Positions 52,917-62,919 of a stretch of DNA of 64,000 bases are shown piece after piece. The stretch lies in NCBI GenBank assembly GCA_023415825.1, contig JAEZJF010000025.1, positions 62,001 through 126,000 on the forward strand, in the 5' to 3' direction. The DNA comes from Bacillota bacterium (GTDB lineage: Bacteria > Bacillota > Clostridia > DSM-8532). A program made the position numbers and the translations under genes. The notes under the pieces are model-generated. The model saw nothing but the letters and a program-made list of their open reading frames with translations, did no database searches and was not told where the DNA came from. Positions within the stretch are counted from its first letter, which is position 1, and the number at the start of each line of letters is the position of its first letter.

Positions 52917-53855
52917 CTATTCCAGGGCCGTCTCTAGTATTTCAGTTTCTGTCAGATGTATGTAGTGGCTGCTTTTTTGTGCCTGTATAAATCTTGATCT
53001 TGGTGAGAATGCCAGGCACTCTTTCATTAAGTTCTGCCATATTGCTTCAACTTTTTCTGCAACCTCCAACGTGGTTTGCCCAAAATACATTATTTCATCA
53101 ATAGCTGTTTTTGAATGATGGGTTAATAAAGTTAAAGGTACTTCTGGAAAACCTTCCGGTGTTTTGAGTGCTTTTATCTCTTCCTCAGCATGTGATAATG
53201 TATATTCTGCTATAGCTGTCTGATACTGCTTGTTTTTCGTCAAGGAAGACAGGATATAGTTGGAGGCTTCTTGAGAAAAGTTTTTATAATAATAAAACGG
53301 TGGAGATTTTTTTAATAAGGGCTTAAATAAAAAGCCCAATCCTACTCTTGTTATTACCGAAGCAATTTTGAGTGTTTGCAGTTTATCTACACCACTTTTT
53401 TTATATTCATCCGGGGTTAGCTGGTGTTTAAAATCAGAGTCGTTGGCTGACAATGGATCAATTAACAGTATAGCCTTGATTCGTTGCGGATATAGCCGGG
53501 CAAATTGCTGAGCATAGAGTCCGCCCTGAGAATGTCCAATCAAAATTAATTTTTCCATAGTCTCGAGTTTTGACAGCAGTTTATGTAATTCTTCAGCAAT
53601 ATTTCTGGGAGTCCTTTTAAGGCTTGATACGTCACTTGCACCGTAGCCGGCACGGTCATATACAAGGACGGCAGTTTGGGTTGATAGTTTTTCAGCTATA
53701 TGCCACCATTCTGCACTGCATGAATTTAGAGCTGTTTCAATGACAAGCCCGATTCTACCTTCTCCAAAAATCCGATATGCAATTCTTGCAGTATCAATAT
53801 CAACAAACGCCATACTCCTTGTACCTCGTATACGCTTATAAGATAAAAGTATCAT
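52917..53855 (-). CDS. Alpha/beta hydrolase
   Basis: The 312-residue frame has the nucleophile elbow GHSQGG, YDRAGYG, LLIDPL and a C-terminal His region (SSHYIHLTE). The family start begins at MAFVDIDTARIAYR (codon 15, 53813). AAGGAG lies only 1-2 bases before that ATG, and the ATG at 53855 has no RBS, so the start is uncertain. Substrate unknown. Confidence 0.85.
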   Translation of the reverse strand: MILLSYKRIRGTRSMAFVDIDTARIAYRIFGEGRIGLVIETALNSCSAEWWHIAEKLSTQTAVLVYDRAGYGASDVSSLKRTPRNIAEELHKLLSKLETMEKLILIGHSQGGLYAQQFARLYPQRIKAILLIDPLSANDSDFKHQLTPDEYKKSGVDKLQTLKIASVITRVGLGFLFKPLLKKSPPFYYYKNFSQEASNYILSSLTKNKQYQTAIAEYTLSHAEEEIKALKTPEGFPEVPLTLLTHHSKTAIDEIMYFGQTTLEVAEKVEAIWQNLMKECLAFSPRSRFIQAQKSSHYIHLTETEILETALE

Positions 53856-53885
53856 GTTGTTTAATGAAATTCTATAAATTTTTTA

Positions 53886-55256
53886 TTATTCTTTAGTCAT
53901 GCTTTTAACCGCAGCCTGAAGCACTTTTGCCGCTACAGGAGCTGCCACCTTGCTGCCGGACCCTCCATTTTCAATGACGACCACAAAGGCAAGAGGACAG
54001 TCCTCCCTATCCAAATACCCGGCAAACCAGGAATGAGGTTTTTTGCCTTCACCTACTTCGGCGGTACCGGATTTGGCGCACAGCTCAAGTCCTGCATAAT
54101 TATTTTCTCCGTATGAACTTTTGACATTGTTTCGCATCATTGCACCAAGCTTCTTGGCTGTGTCTTCTGAGAGTATACGCTTGTTTCCCCCCAGGGATGA
54201 AAACATACCCTTTTCGCTGATTATTCTCGGAGTTGTGCGAACGCCACCATTTGCAATGGCACCCATATACGTCATAAAGTTTAGCGGGTTTGCCAAGTCA
54301 TTATCCTGCCCGATTCCGGCCCACGCCAATTTTCCGCCTTCCGCGCCTGTGACATTTACCTTACCGACCGCTGTCTTGATGCCGTTAACCTCCAAGCTAG
54401 AATTAAATCCGGCTATATCTGCATATTCCTGCAAAGTGTTGGCTCCAAGTTCAACGGTAATATGTGCAAAGGCTACGTTACATGATTCGGCCAGTGCTTT
54501 TTCAAACGTAACGTCTCCATGAGCAGTCGGACAGGTCACCAGCTCACCGCCAATAATCACCTTCCCATCACAATGGTACACTGCTTTATCGATGTTTTTA
54601 AGCTTGTCAATAGCCGCTGCAGATGTCACCAGTTTAAATACCGATCCCGGTGTATAAGTAGCCGAAAGGAAACGATTGAGATAGACCCCTTCGTATTTCT
54701 CCGGATTTTTTTCTACATTAGGAGGAGCTTCCGGGTCAAAGGTTGGCAGGCTCACCATGCAAAGGATCTCACCTGTCTTGTAGTTATATACACCCACCGT
54801 CCCCTTCCGACCATTCATGGCTTTATATGCCGCAATGCTTAGATTGGCATCCAGTGTAAGTTTCAAGTCACCGGATGAAGTGCCGGACTTTTTACTGAAG
54901 CGGTATGTCCCATTTAGAAAATCCCAGCCGCTTAAAAAATCACCGAAAGCCACCTGCGCGCCGGTCACCACATTGCCGTTGGCATCTCCGGTCGCATGCA
55001 TAAGAGCCATACGTACCGTTTTATCCGTATGGAATTTCTTATTCCCACTGACTGTCTGAAGAAGAACCTCTCCAAAGCGGTCATAGACTTTCCCTGGCAA
55101 CAAAAGCTGCCCGTTTTTATACAAATGACTGTTGGTGGGATGCATCACCCAAGTGGAGGCATCCTTCACATATTTCACAGTAAAGGCAAATAGGCCGAAT
55201 ACCAGCAGTAATGAAATGACCAGTACCACTGCTGCGCGTCTTGAGAGCAATTTCAT
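53886..55256 (-). CDS. PBP2-like peptidoglycan transpeptidase (PbpA-type)
   Basis: From the ATG at 55256 (8 bases after AAAGG) the product has about 456 residues: one N-terminal membrane helix, a short dimerisation region and a transpeptidase domain. The catalytic Ser is in SVFKL (near residue 204), with SCN (AESCNVAF) and KSGTAEVG. The short N-terminal part is like PbpA of SEDS/PBP pairs. It starts one base after the FtsW-like gene stop, so the two form a polymerase-crosslinker pair. Confidence 0.9.
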   Translation of the reverse strand: MKLLSRRAAVVLVISLLLVFGLFAFTVKYVKDASTWVMHPTNSHLYKNGQLLLPGKVYDRFGEVLLQTVSGNKKFHTDKTVRMALMHATGDANGNVVTGAQVAFGDFLSGWDFLNGTYRFSKKSGTSSGDLKLTLDANLSIAAYKAMNGRKGTVGVYNYKTGEILCMVSLPTFDPEAPPNVEKNPEKYEGVYLNRFLSATYTPGSVFKLVTSAAAIDKLKNIDKAVYHCDGKVIIGGELVTCPTAHGDVTFEKALAESCNVAFAHITVELGANTLQEYADIAGFNSSLEVNGIKTAVGKVNVTGAEGGKLAWAGIGQDNDLANPLNFMTYMGAIANGGVRTTPRIISEKGMFSSLGGNKRILSEDTAKKLGAMMRNNVKSSYGENNYAGLELCAKSGTAEVGEGKKPHSWFAGYLDREDCPLAFVVVIENGGSGSKVAAPVAAKVLQAAVKSMTKE

Positions 55257-55257
55257 A

Positions 55258-57054
55258 TCATTCACCTTTCTCTGCTGCTACTTTTTCTTTGTTAGGCCTG
55301 GTATTGGGCCTTAAACGTTCATCCGCAGATTTGATAAATGCCATTAGTCCCCATGAGGCGATCATGGAAGAGCCGCCGTTGGATACAAACGGCAGGGTGA
55401 CACCCGTAAGCGGTAGGATGTCAACAGATCCGAAAACATTGAGCGCTGTCTGTATCAAAAAGATGGAAGCCGCTCCACAGGCCGCAATAGCATAAAATGA
55501 TGATCTGCAGTACCTTGATAAAAACACGGCAAAGACCGCAAAAAACACAATAATCAGAACTGCCGTAAGCGCTACTATCAGCCCCCACTCTTCACTAAGC
55601 ATCCCGAAGACCAGGTCGGTATCAGCCGCTGCAATATTGACCAAATACCCGTTTCCACCTCCGACACCCAGCAGCCCGCCGCTTGCCGCAGCAATCATGG
55701 TACGCGTCTGCTGGTAGCCAGTAGTATATACATACTCCCATACATGTCCCCAAGCTGCAAATCGAGACGCTACGTAAGGCATAAAAGCCACAACTGCTAT
55801 AGCCCCGAGAACGGCTCCAGCAGATATAAGCGCAATTGTCCGCACATCTCCGGAGCGCATAAACGCAATAACCAGAAAGGCGCCAAAGAAAATAACAGCC
55901 GTTCCAAAATCCCTCATGAGAGCAAGTACACCGATGCACGCTCCGGAAAATCCAATGAACATAGTCAAATTGCGTGATGTGAGAAGCTTATCCAGTGTTG
56001 CTGCTCCCGCGATCACAAAGGCAACCTTGACAAATTCTAAAGGCTGAATGGTAATAAAGCCAAGGTTAATCCAGTTTTTTGCACCAAAGCGGGTTTCTCC
56101 TATTGCCAGGTTCAACGCAAGAAGCACCAGAGCACTTGCTGCAAGGAAATATTTTAGCTTGCGCGCACGACCCAGATCCTTAAGAAGTATTTTAAGTACG
56201 GTAAATACGGCAATGCCCAGCAGGATTGAAACAAGCTGTTTATACAGGGCACTGGGTGCGGATGATGCTACCACAAGCAGGTCCAGTCCGCAAAGGAAAT
56301 AGACCAGCAGTTCAAGCTCAAAATATTTTTTGCTGAATCGTCGCATGATCAAATAGTAAATACACTCTACGGCAATAAAGATCAGAAAAGCCAGAGGTAC
56401 GGCCGGAATTACATCGGCACCCATGGAAAAGCAGATCTGAATACCTCCAAGAATTTGAAAAAGCAGAATCAGCAAAAGTGTCAGGGCTGATTTTATACGC
56501 TTTGCTGAACGAAAAAGCGGTGGTTTGCCATCTTTCTTTGGTAGATCCTCAGCTTCAGCATCGGCTGGGGCCAACGTCAACTTAACTCCCGCAAGGGAAA
56601 GGGTATCTCCCTCCTTCACCTTCTGGGACTCCTCTATTTTTTCTCCATTGACCTCTACTCCTCCTTTTGATCCCAGGTCAGCAATAGACCAAAAACCGTC
56701 GCTAAACGTAAGTACAGCATGGCAGCGGGATACAAAAGACAGATTGATTACAACATCGGATAGTTTGCTTCGCCCGATTGAATTTTCCCAATGGTTAAGG
56801 GGAAACCGGGTACCGTCGGTCATACAAAGATAACCCCAAACAGTGTTGCGTTTCCCATCCTTCAGAAGCGGGAGAATACATCTGAAAAATACCATAACTG
56901 CCAGAATAGGAAGTATCCATCTTGTGACCAAAGTAAAGATTTCTGAAGTCTCTGTAAATTGAGACAAGTAGCTAAAAATAGTCATTAATCCATCGCCTAT
57001 TTCTGTAAAGAACCAGTTTATAGACTGTTTCACATCCTCCAAAATTTTGTTCAT
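55258..57054 (-). CDS. FHA domain fused to FtsW/RodA/SpoVE-type polymerase
   Basis: The 598-residue protein has an N-terminal membrane helix (about residues 40-60), an FHA phosphothreonine-binding domain at about 75-160 (IGRS, SRCHAVL, GSKGGVEVNG), and a SEDS glycosyltransferase domain of about 10 helices (WINLGFITIQPLEFVK, VGGGNGYL, GVTLPFVSNGGSSM). SEDS proteins polymerise glycan strands together with the class B PBP encoded next. The FHA domain suggests control by a PASTA-type Ser/Thr kinase (inference). Confidence 0.92.
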   Translation of the reverse strand: MNKILEDVKQSINWFFTEIGDGLMTIFSYLSQFTETSEIFTLVTRWILPILAVMVFFRCILPLLKDGKRNTVWGYLCMTDGTRFPLNHWENSIGRSKLSDVVINLSFVSRCHAVLTFSDGFWSIADLGSKGGVEVNGEKIEESQKVKEGDTLSLAGVKLTLAPADAEAEDLPKKDGKPPLFRSAKRIKSALTLLLILLFQILGGIQICFSMGADVIPAVPLAFLIFIAVECIYYLIMRRFSKKYFELELLVYFLCGLDLLVVASSAPSALYKQLVSILLGIAVFTVLKILLKDLGRARKLKYFLAASALVLLALNLAIGETRFGAKNWINLGFITIQPLEFVKVAFVIAGAATLDKLLTSRNLTMFIGFSGACIGVLALMRDFGTAVIFFGAFLVIAFMRSGDVRTIALISAGAVLGAIAVVAFMPYVASRFAAWGHVWEYVYTTGYQQTRTMIAAASGGLLGVGGGNGYLVNIAAADTDLVFGMLSEEWGLIVALTAVLIIVFFAVFAVFLSRYCRSSFYAIAACGAASIFLIQTALNVFGSVDILPLTGVTLPFVSNGGSSMIASWGLMAFIKSADERLRPNTRPNKEKVAAEKGE

Positions 57055-57089
57055 TTAGCTTTCCTTTAATTACATCGCCTTAAGTGTAT

Positions 57090-57770
57090 CTAATCATTTG
57101 TAAGATCACCGTTTCCGTTAACAGGTATTGCTTCGCCCAGATAGGTAGGAAGCGGTTGAATAATTGCATTAAAAAAGTCTTTAGTTCTTGCCATGATTTC
57201 ACGAAGTTCCCGATATTCCTGACCTGCATATTGCTTTGAGTCTGCAGCCACACCATAGGCATCAAGTCCGAGTGACTTTGCGATATATAACGCACGATAT
57301 AAATGATACTCTTGAGTAACGATTATTATTTTTTCAGCCTTAAAAATATCCCTGGCACGGTACATGCTTTCATAGGTAGAAAAGCCGGCATGATCCATAA
57401 AAATGTGTTCAGAGGGAATATCCTTATCCATGGCAAATTGTTTCATAGTGTTGACTTCATCATAATCTTTGCGCCCGTGATCACCGCTCATAAGCAATCT
57501 GTCCGAGGCCCCGGCTTTGTATAAATCAATGCCCTGCAATAATCTATCCGTAAGCATAAGGCTGGGTCTTCCTTCAATAACCCCTGCGCCGAGTATAAGA
57601 ATACAATCTGCATTCATCTTTGAAGCATCATCAGGAGAAATGATTCTATCATTAGCCGAGATTTTGACATATGCATTGATTGATAGTAGAGCTATTACCA
57701 TTAATAGAAGCATTAATGCAAAAAGTAAAAAAAGTTTTTTATAATATATCTTAATCTTTTGTAAAACCAT
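57090..57770 (-). CDS. SanA/YdcF-like DUF218 protein
   Basis: The 226-residue protein has one N-terminal membrane helix and a DUF218 domain (DCILILGAGVIEGRPSLMLTDRL, SGDHGRKDYDEVNTMK, TQEYHLYRALYIAKSLG). Family members act in envelope integrity or vancomycin sensitivity at high temperature. The location upstream of the FHA-FtsW gene on the same strand fits an envelope role. Confidence 0.87.
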   Translation of the reverse strand: MVLQKIKIYYKKLFLLFALMLLLMVIALLSINAYVKISANDRIISPDDASKMNADCILILGAGVIEGRPSLMLTDRLLQGIDLYKAGASDRLLMSGDHGRKDYDEVNTMKQFAMDKDIPSEHIFMDHAGFSTYESMYRARDIFKAEKIIIVTQEYHLYRALYIAKSLGLDAYGVAADSKQYAGQEYRELREIMARTKDFFNAIIQPLPTYLGEAIPVNGNGDLTND

Positions 57771-57889
57771 ATTAACCCCCCCTATAGCAATAAATCAATT
57801 GATTTAAATCCTTACTCTATTGTTTTAACATCCATGATTCAATTATACCATTAGTATGCAAGGGGTTATATGGAAAACAGTTGTCTAAC

Positions 57890-59245
57890 TCATCGATCGC
57901 ATAACATTATTGGGTCGACGGTTATTAAAAAACCGCCGTCACTATCAATAAAAGCCATTCCGGATCCATCCGGAGATATACACGGATAAAGATAGCTGTT
58001 ATCCTCAGTCAGGATTGAAGTATGGCCATCAGAAGAAACCGACAAGAGATTGCTCTTTCGTCCATCCTCCATGGTGCTCTTAAAGAATAGTAGCCTATCA
58101 TCCGGTAGAAGACTTAAAGGCATAATGTTCTGATCTGGACTTTCCTGGTATTCGGTATAATTCTTAAGCTGAGTATCATAGACTCTCCAGGTATTATCCA
58201 TTTGTCTCCAGATAATTCTGGGATTGCGCCCTGACAAGAATAGATTGTCTCCCATACTGCCCAACTCCTGAACTGCGCTTGTGTTAATATCCAGCAAGCT
58301 GACATAATGCCCGTCATCCCAACCTGAATCTATCCAGGCCACATTATCCTGCAATACCCAATGAAGATTTTGGTATACGCGTTCATCTCCCAGTACTTTC
58401 AGCCCGTCAGGTTCCTGTGTATCTAAAACGCAGAGGGAATAGAGTTGGGCTCCATCAAGTACAAAAGGATTCTTGCCGGTGTCCTTAAAAAACAGGATAT
58501 GGCGGTTATCCGAAAACCATAAGGGGGTGTGGCCTCTCATCTCATCAGGAAGTGATTGAATAGTTCCATCGGATCGTTGATAGATGTGCAGGCTTTCATC
58601 CGAACCAACATATAGTATTTTGGTACCATCGGTACTGAATTCGGCCTGGCGCCCATTTATTGAAAGATCTTCAAGCTTTTCCTCACGAATGTTATAGATA
58701 TAGATGGTTGGTTCTTTGTCCAAAAAATCCTCACTAAATGACAGCAAAACCTCCTGACCATCAGCCGACCAAATGGGCTCATCCAGATAAAAACTTTCAT
58801 CCAGCTTTCCCTGCAGAATTTTTATATTCTTTTGATCCTTGAAATTGTAATAATAAACGGCAGGGGTATATTTTCCTTCCTCATTTTTCTGATAGCCTTC
58901 AAAGAAAGCTTCTCTATTATTGGAAGACCAGTAGAATGAAGTTCCAAAGCTGTCAAACCCCAAATCTGCCGCATAAACCACCTTTCCCACTTCAAACAGG
59001 GATTTGGCTTTTGGGCTTGAGTCATCCTTTATAGGTGTTTCCGTTGGATAAGATTGAGATGACGGATTGGAAGTAGGGTCAGCTCCCTCCTCTGGTCTTT
59101 GAGAAGGATTATTATGATAAGAATCGCTCAGAATAGTCTGCGAAATAGGGGTATTCACTTCAGCCGGTAAATCACTCTGACAACCTGTCAGAATAATCAA
59201 TAAAAGGGACATACACATCAGCCCGCAGAAAACCTGCTTTTTCAT
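57890..59245 (-). CDS. Lipoprotein with TolB-like beta-propeller
   Basis: The 451-residue protein has a signal peptide and lipobox LTGC, a Ser/Pro-rich linker, and repeated blade motifs of the WD40/TolB type (FYWSSNNREAFFEGY, IWSADGQEVLLSF, FSTDGTKILYVGS, WFSDNRHILFF, ISPDGSGMAFIDSDG). GGGGTG precedes the ATG. It probably binds a protein or peptide outside the cell. Function unknown. Confidence 0.8.
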   Translation of the reverse strand: MKKQVFCGLMCMSLLLIILTGCQSDLPAEVNTPISQTILSDSYHNNPSQRPEEGADPTSNPSSQSYPTETPIKDDSSPKAKSLFEVGKVVYAADLGFDSFGTSFYWSSNNREAFFEGYQKNEEGKYTPAVYYYNFKDQKNIKILQGKLDESFYLDEPIWSADGQEVLLSFSEDFLDKEPTIYIYNIREEKLEDLSINGRQAEFSTDGTKILYVGSDESLHIYQRSDGTIQSLPDEMRGHTPLWFSDNRHILFFKDTGKNPFVLDGAQLYSLCVLDTQEPDGLKVLGDERVYQNLHWVLQDNVAWIDSGWDDGHYVSLLDINTSAVQELGSMGDNLFLSGRNPRIIWRQMDNTWRVYDTQLKNYTEYQESPDQNIMPLSLLPDDRLLFFKSTMEDGRKSNLLSVSSDGHTSILTEDNSYLYPCISPDGSGMAFIDSDGGFLITVDPIMLCDR

Positions 59246-59306
59246 ATTTCACCCCATGAACAAAAATATAATCGTCTGTCGGCTTGATGCTGTCCTTACT
59301 TCATGC

Positions 59307-59819
59307 CTACCCAACCCAACTGACAACTTCCTCAAGGCTCTTCCTTTTCTTTTCTAACTGCCTATTATCATCGGCCGGATAACCCAAAGCAAGCAGTACA
59401 ATAACCTCCAGGTTCTCAGGCAAATCTAGCACCTGGTGGCATTTCTCTGAATCAAAAGCGCATACCCAGCAGGTCCCAAGGCCACTATCGGCAGCAGCAA
59501 GGGTCATGTGATCTACAGCAATTGCTGCATCGATATCGCAGTGATCTTTACCGTCTTTTCTCTTCCACGACCTGGAATGATCCCCACAGACGGCAATAAC
59601 AACAGGTGCTTTCCTGAACCAATCTCTCGGATAGGCTTCCGCAACCTTATTTTTGACACTATCATCTGTAATTACAATAAAATGCGTGGGCTGAATATTG
59701 ACAGCCGAGGGTGCAATCCTTGCGGCCTCAATGACTTGAAGTATCTTTTCTTTCTCTACAACCTTATTTTGATAGTCTCTGCATGAATACCTCTTTCTAG
59801 CAAGATCAATGAATGACAT
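59307..59819 (-). CDS. Nitroreductase family flavoprotein
   Basis: The 170-residue protein begins FIDLARKRYSCRDYQNK with the FMN-binding Arg pattern, followed by IEAARIAPSAVNIQP, an acidic central region, AAADSGLGTCWVCAFD and LLALGYPADD. Length is short but complete for the small nitroreductase subfamily. AAAGGAG precedes the ATG. Monocistronic by context. Confidence 0.9.
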   Translation of the reverse strand: MSFIDLARKRYSCRDYQNKVVEKEKILQVIEAARIAPSAVNIQPTHFIVITDDSVKNKVAEAYPRDWFRKAPVVIAVCGDHSRSWKRKDGKDHCDIDAAIAVDHMTLAAADSGLGTCWVCAFDSEKCHQVLDLPENLEVIVLLALGYPADDNRQLEKKRKSLEEVVSWVG

Positions 59820-59935
59820 ATTACTATCTCCTTTATAAACTGTGCTTCTTTAACTATTATTTACCCATAAAAGATATACTTATTGCATGATAACATTATG
59901 ACTTGAGTACAGCCGGTTTCTTTAACAGAAATATT

Positions 59936-59974
59936 AAAGAGGTGATTTCTGCTAAACGCAGAAATCACCTCTTT
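59936..59974 (-). terminator. Terminator of the GH8 gene
   Basis: A perfect 17-bp stem (59936-59952 with 59958-59974) and 5-base loop lie 42 bases beyond the GH8 stop. On the minus strand the stem ends in CCTCTTT and continues AATATTT. Confidence 0.8.
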
Positions 59975-60015
59975 ATACCGATTAGTCAGGTAGGTATAAA
60001 CACTATTGATGAGAC

Positions 60016-62610
60016 TTATTGTGGCGCCCACCAGTTGCCTGATATAAGGATCATGCACAACAAACTGATAGAATCGCCATAGTAACCGTCCCTGGTACCG
60101 CTAATCAAGCTCCATCCCTGATTAAGGTAATTTTGATGTGAACTGTCAACGATACACGCGGCTGTAAACGGTGCTACAAAGGCCATATCTATATAATTTT
60201 CTATAGCTGCACCGCTTGACAGTTTATAACCTGCAACTATATTATTGGGATTATTTGAGGTCTTTGTTTTCAGCCAGTTGATAAGCTTGTTCATTGCCGT
60301 TTTGGCTTCTGGCGTACCAAACAGCGCATAGTCTGTTGCAATTCTCCAAGGATACCTGCAGGCATTATAGTAATAATCTCCGTCATATTTAGTTTCAAGG
60401 AATATCGGAGATGCCGGTACAGGTGCAGCCGGATCTTTTTCCACAAAATCAGGAACCAACCCGGTTGCTGAAGAGTAATTGGTATGCATGCGGGATATCA
60501 GGCTATACGCAGTATTCGTAACATTATTCCAGAAGCTATCCCCTGTGGCCGCAGCAAACACTCTGAAATGGTCGGTCATCCAATCGGATGATCGGGATTC
60601 ATGAGGCTTGCTCACGTTCCAATCCCCCAGAAGCGTTTTATAGGTAGAGGTACTGACTTCACTACCTTTAATCCCATTGTTAATAATTCTCTTGGCTTCT
60701 GAGAGATAGTTGATGCTTCCAGAAGATCCCCATTGGTAGTGGGCTAACAATAGTCCATAGGCTATATCCATATCACCATCAGTGGCGGCAGACGTACCGC
60801 GAACAAGTTCACTCTTATCTACAACCCATGCCATAAGGTTATTGTTAATAGGGCTTCTATGAGCATTGTACATTTTGTATAATCCATCAAAATAGGTTTT
60901 TGCATTACTGTCATATCCAGCCATTAATGCAGTGATCATCATGCCATAACCATGAGCTTCGGAACAGGTAATAGGATTTGGTATACCATCCTCACCTGTC
61001 ACAGTTGGCGAGTACACATAATAGCCTCCGCTTGTCACACTGGAAGCCTTTAAATGATCACTCTTCCAATTGTTATAGTAGCTTGTAACTTCATCATTCA
61101 ATTGCTGCTGTGTACGGTTGTTAGGCTTGATACAACCGGAATAACTGATACTCTGCGGGAAAGGTCTTGCCACTCCACCTGTGGATGGAAGCGTAGTAGC
61201 ACTTACAATACTGCTCCATGCGCTAGTTCCTGCCGTGTTCTTAGCTCTCACCCTGTAATTATGAGATGAGCTCGCGGCTAGACTTGTGTGTGCGTATGGA
61301 CTTGTCACATCGCTTTTAGTAGTTCCATCCACCTCAAGATCATAACCGGTTGCGCCGCTCACACTGTTCCAGCTGACATTGATCTGTGAGGAGCTGGCGG
61401 CAGAAGCTGCCAAGCCTGTGGGTACTCCCGGAACCTGGGGTGCTGAGCCACTCTCATATACCTCAAACTCGTATAAGGAATAGCCATAGGTGGTGCCCCT
61501 TTGGGTTCCATACATTCTGACATATCTCGCACTTGCACTGCTGAAAGTGATATCATCTGTCCCACCATCACCGCTTGTAGTTGAGTAAACAGTGGTCCAG
61601 TTTGATTTATCGGAGGAGACATCTATTTTGTAAGACGTTGCATGGGCAGCTTCCCAAAGAAGCTTAACCCTTCCGATATTATAGCTGGCACCAAGGTCCA
61701 CATATAGCCACTGCGGGTCTACATATAACGCAGATGCCCACCTTGTTGTGGCATTGCCATCAAAAGCCTTTCCCGCTTCAAATCCTGTCCCTTCAATGGA
61801 CAATGTGGTACCTGTTTTGTTCAGGGCAATATTTGCAGAAACAGTTTGGGTAGAAGCACTTATAAGGCTGCTCCATGCACTTGTTCCTGCAGAGTTTTTT
61901 GCTCTTACCCTATAACTGTGGGATGAACCGGCACTAAGACCTGTGTGTGCGTATGGACTTGTCACATCGCTTCTAACAGTTCCATCCACCTCAAGATCAT
62001 AACCAGTTGCGCCGCTTACATTGCTCCAACCGACATTGATTTGGGAGGAGCTTGCGGCGGAAGCCGTCAACCCTGTGGGTACTGCTGGAACCTGGGGTAC
62101 TGTTTCACTCTCATATACCTCAAATTCATATAATGAATAGCCGTAGCTGGTTCCCCTCTGGGTTCCATACATTCTGACATATCTTGCGCTTGCACTGCTG
62201 AAAGTAATATCATCTGTTGCACCGTTACCGCTGGTGGTTGTATAAACTGTGGTCCAATTGGTTTTATCGGGGGAAACCTCTATCTTGTAGGATTTTGCAT
62301 ATGCATCCTCCCAGGACAGATTAACTCTTCCGATGTTATAGTTGGCTCCAAGATCTACATAAATCCACTGAGGGTCTGAATATTCTACGGATGCCCACCT
62401 TGTGGCAGCGTTGCCGTCAAAAGCTTTTCCTGCTTCGAATCCAGACCCTTCTACTGACAATGCAGTACCCGCTTTGTTAAGGGCAATATTTTGTCCTGCT
62501 GCATAAACTTTGTATGTAGGTGTGACTGCAAGACTCATTGAAAAAACTAATGCCAACAATAGAAGCAATGAAATTCCTCTCCTGAATAAGCTTTTTCTCA
62601 AAATACTCAT
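60016..62610 (-). CDS. Secreted GH8 glycosidase with two discoidin and two FN3 modules
   Basis: From the ATG at 62610 (8 bases after AAAGGA; 62619 is too close) the product has about 864 residues: signal peptide ending near VYAAG, F5/8 type C module (about 32-170), FN3 (175-260), second F5/8C (265-400), second FN3 (405-480), and a GH8 (alpha/alpha)6 domain (485-864). GH8 signatures are TCSEAHGYGMM with the catalytic acid Glu and TDGDMDIAYGLLLA. Family members cut chitosan, lichenan, cellulose or xylan. The two repeated module pairs are nearly identical, implying a recent internal duplication. Confidence 0.92.
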   Translation of the reverse strand: MSILRKSLFRRGISLLLLLALVFSMSLAVTPTYKVYAAGQNIALNKAGTALSVEGSGFEAGKAFDGNAATRWASVEYSDPQWIYVDLGANYNIGRVNLSWEDAYAKSYKIEVSPDKTNWTTVYTTTSGNGATDDITFSSASARYVRMYGTQRGTSYGYSLYEFEVYESETVPQVPAVPTGLTASAASSSQINVGWSNVSGATGYDLEVDGTVRSDVTSPYAHTGLSAGSSHSYRVRAKNSAGTSAWSSLISASTQTVSANIALNKTGTTLSIEGTGFEAGKAFDGNATTRWASALYVDPQWLYVDLGASYNIGRVKLLWEAAHATSYKIDVSSDKSNWTTVYSTTSGDGGTDDITFSSASARYVRMYGTQRGTTYGYSLYEFEVYESGSAPQVPGVPTGLAASAASSSQINVSWNSVSGATGYDLEVDGTTKSDVTSPYAHTSLAASSSHNYRVRAKNTAGTSAWSSIVSATTLPSTGGVARPFPQSISYSGCIKPNNRTQQQLNDEVTSYYNNWKSDHLKASSVTSGGYYVYSPTVTGEDGIPNPITCSEAHGYGMMITALMAGYDSNAKTYFDGLYKMYNAHRSPINNNLMAWVVDKSELVRGTSAATDGDMDIAYGLLLAHYQWGSSGSINYLSEAKRIINNGIKGSEVSTSTYKTLLGDWNVSKPHESRSSDWMTDHFRVFAAATGDSFWNNVTNTAYSLISRMHTNYSSATGLVPDFVEKDPAAPVPASPIFLETKYDGDYYYNACRYPWRIATDYALFGTPEAKTAMNKLINWLKTKTSNNPNNIVAGYKLSSGAAIENYIDMAFVAPFTAACIVDSSHQNYLNQGWSLISGTRDGYYGDSISLLCMILISGNWWAPQ

Positions 62611-62919
62611 ACTTACCATCCTTTCTTTTTGATCTTGAATTTGATTGGACCTCTAATAAAAAACCTCCTTTCACCAGCGTCATAAATTAAAGCCCTTATA
62701 CTTTTATGTTAATAATTTTTACTATTTTGTCAATACTCTTCCAAAAACAATTAGTAAAAATATGGTTATAAAGTATCTGAAGCTCATATTTTATTAAAAA
62801 TTAGAAGGGAAATTATTTCCCAAGAAAAATCACTTTTCCTTACTGCATTTGTTTTTTAATCTGCTACAGTCATTCAAGTGGCCGATGCATTTTATGCATC
62901 TCAATATTTTATGATTTCC
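62611..62919. promoter_or_regulatory. Intergenic region upstream of the GH8 gene
   Basis: AT-rich with no gene. It contains a second AAAGGAGG (near 62660-62670 on the minus strand) without a good start codon behind it, a 17-base palindrome GATGCAT-TTT-ATGCATC (62884-62900), and GGGAAATTATTTCCC (62808-62822). The dyads could be regulator sites or hairpins for the leftward nitroreductase relic, but nothing decides this. Confidence 0.35.

Noticed and set aside
62477..62683. 68-codon frame overlapping the GH8 start
   Set aside because: An RBS lies inside it, but the frame is antiphase to the clear signal peptide, has no family features, and is best explained as a shadow.
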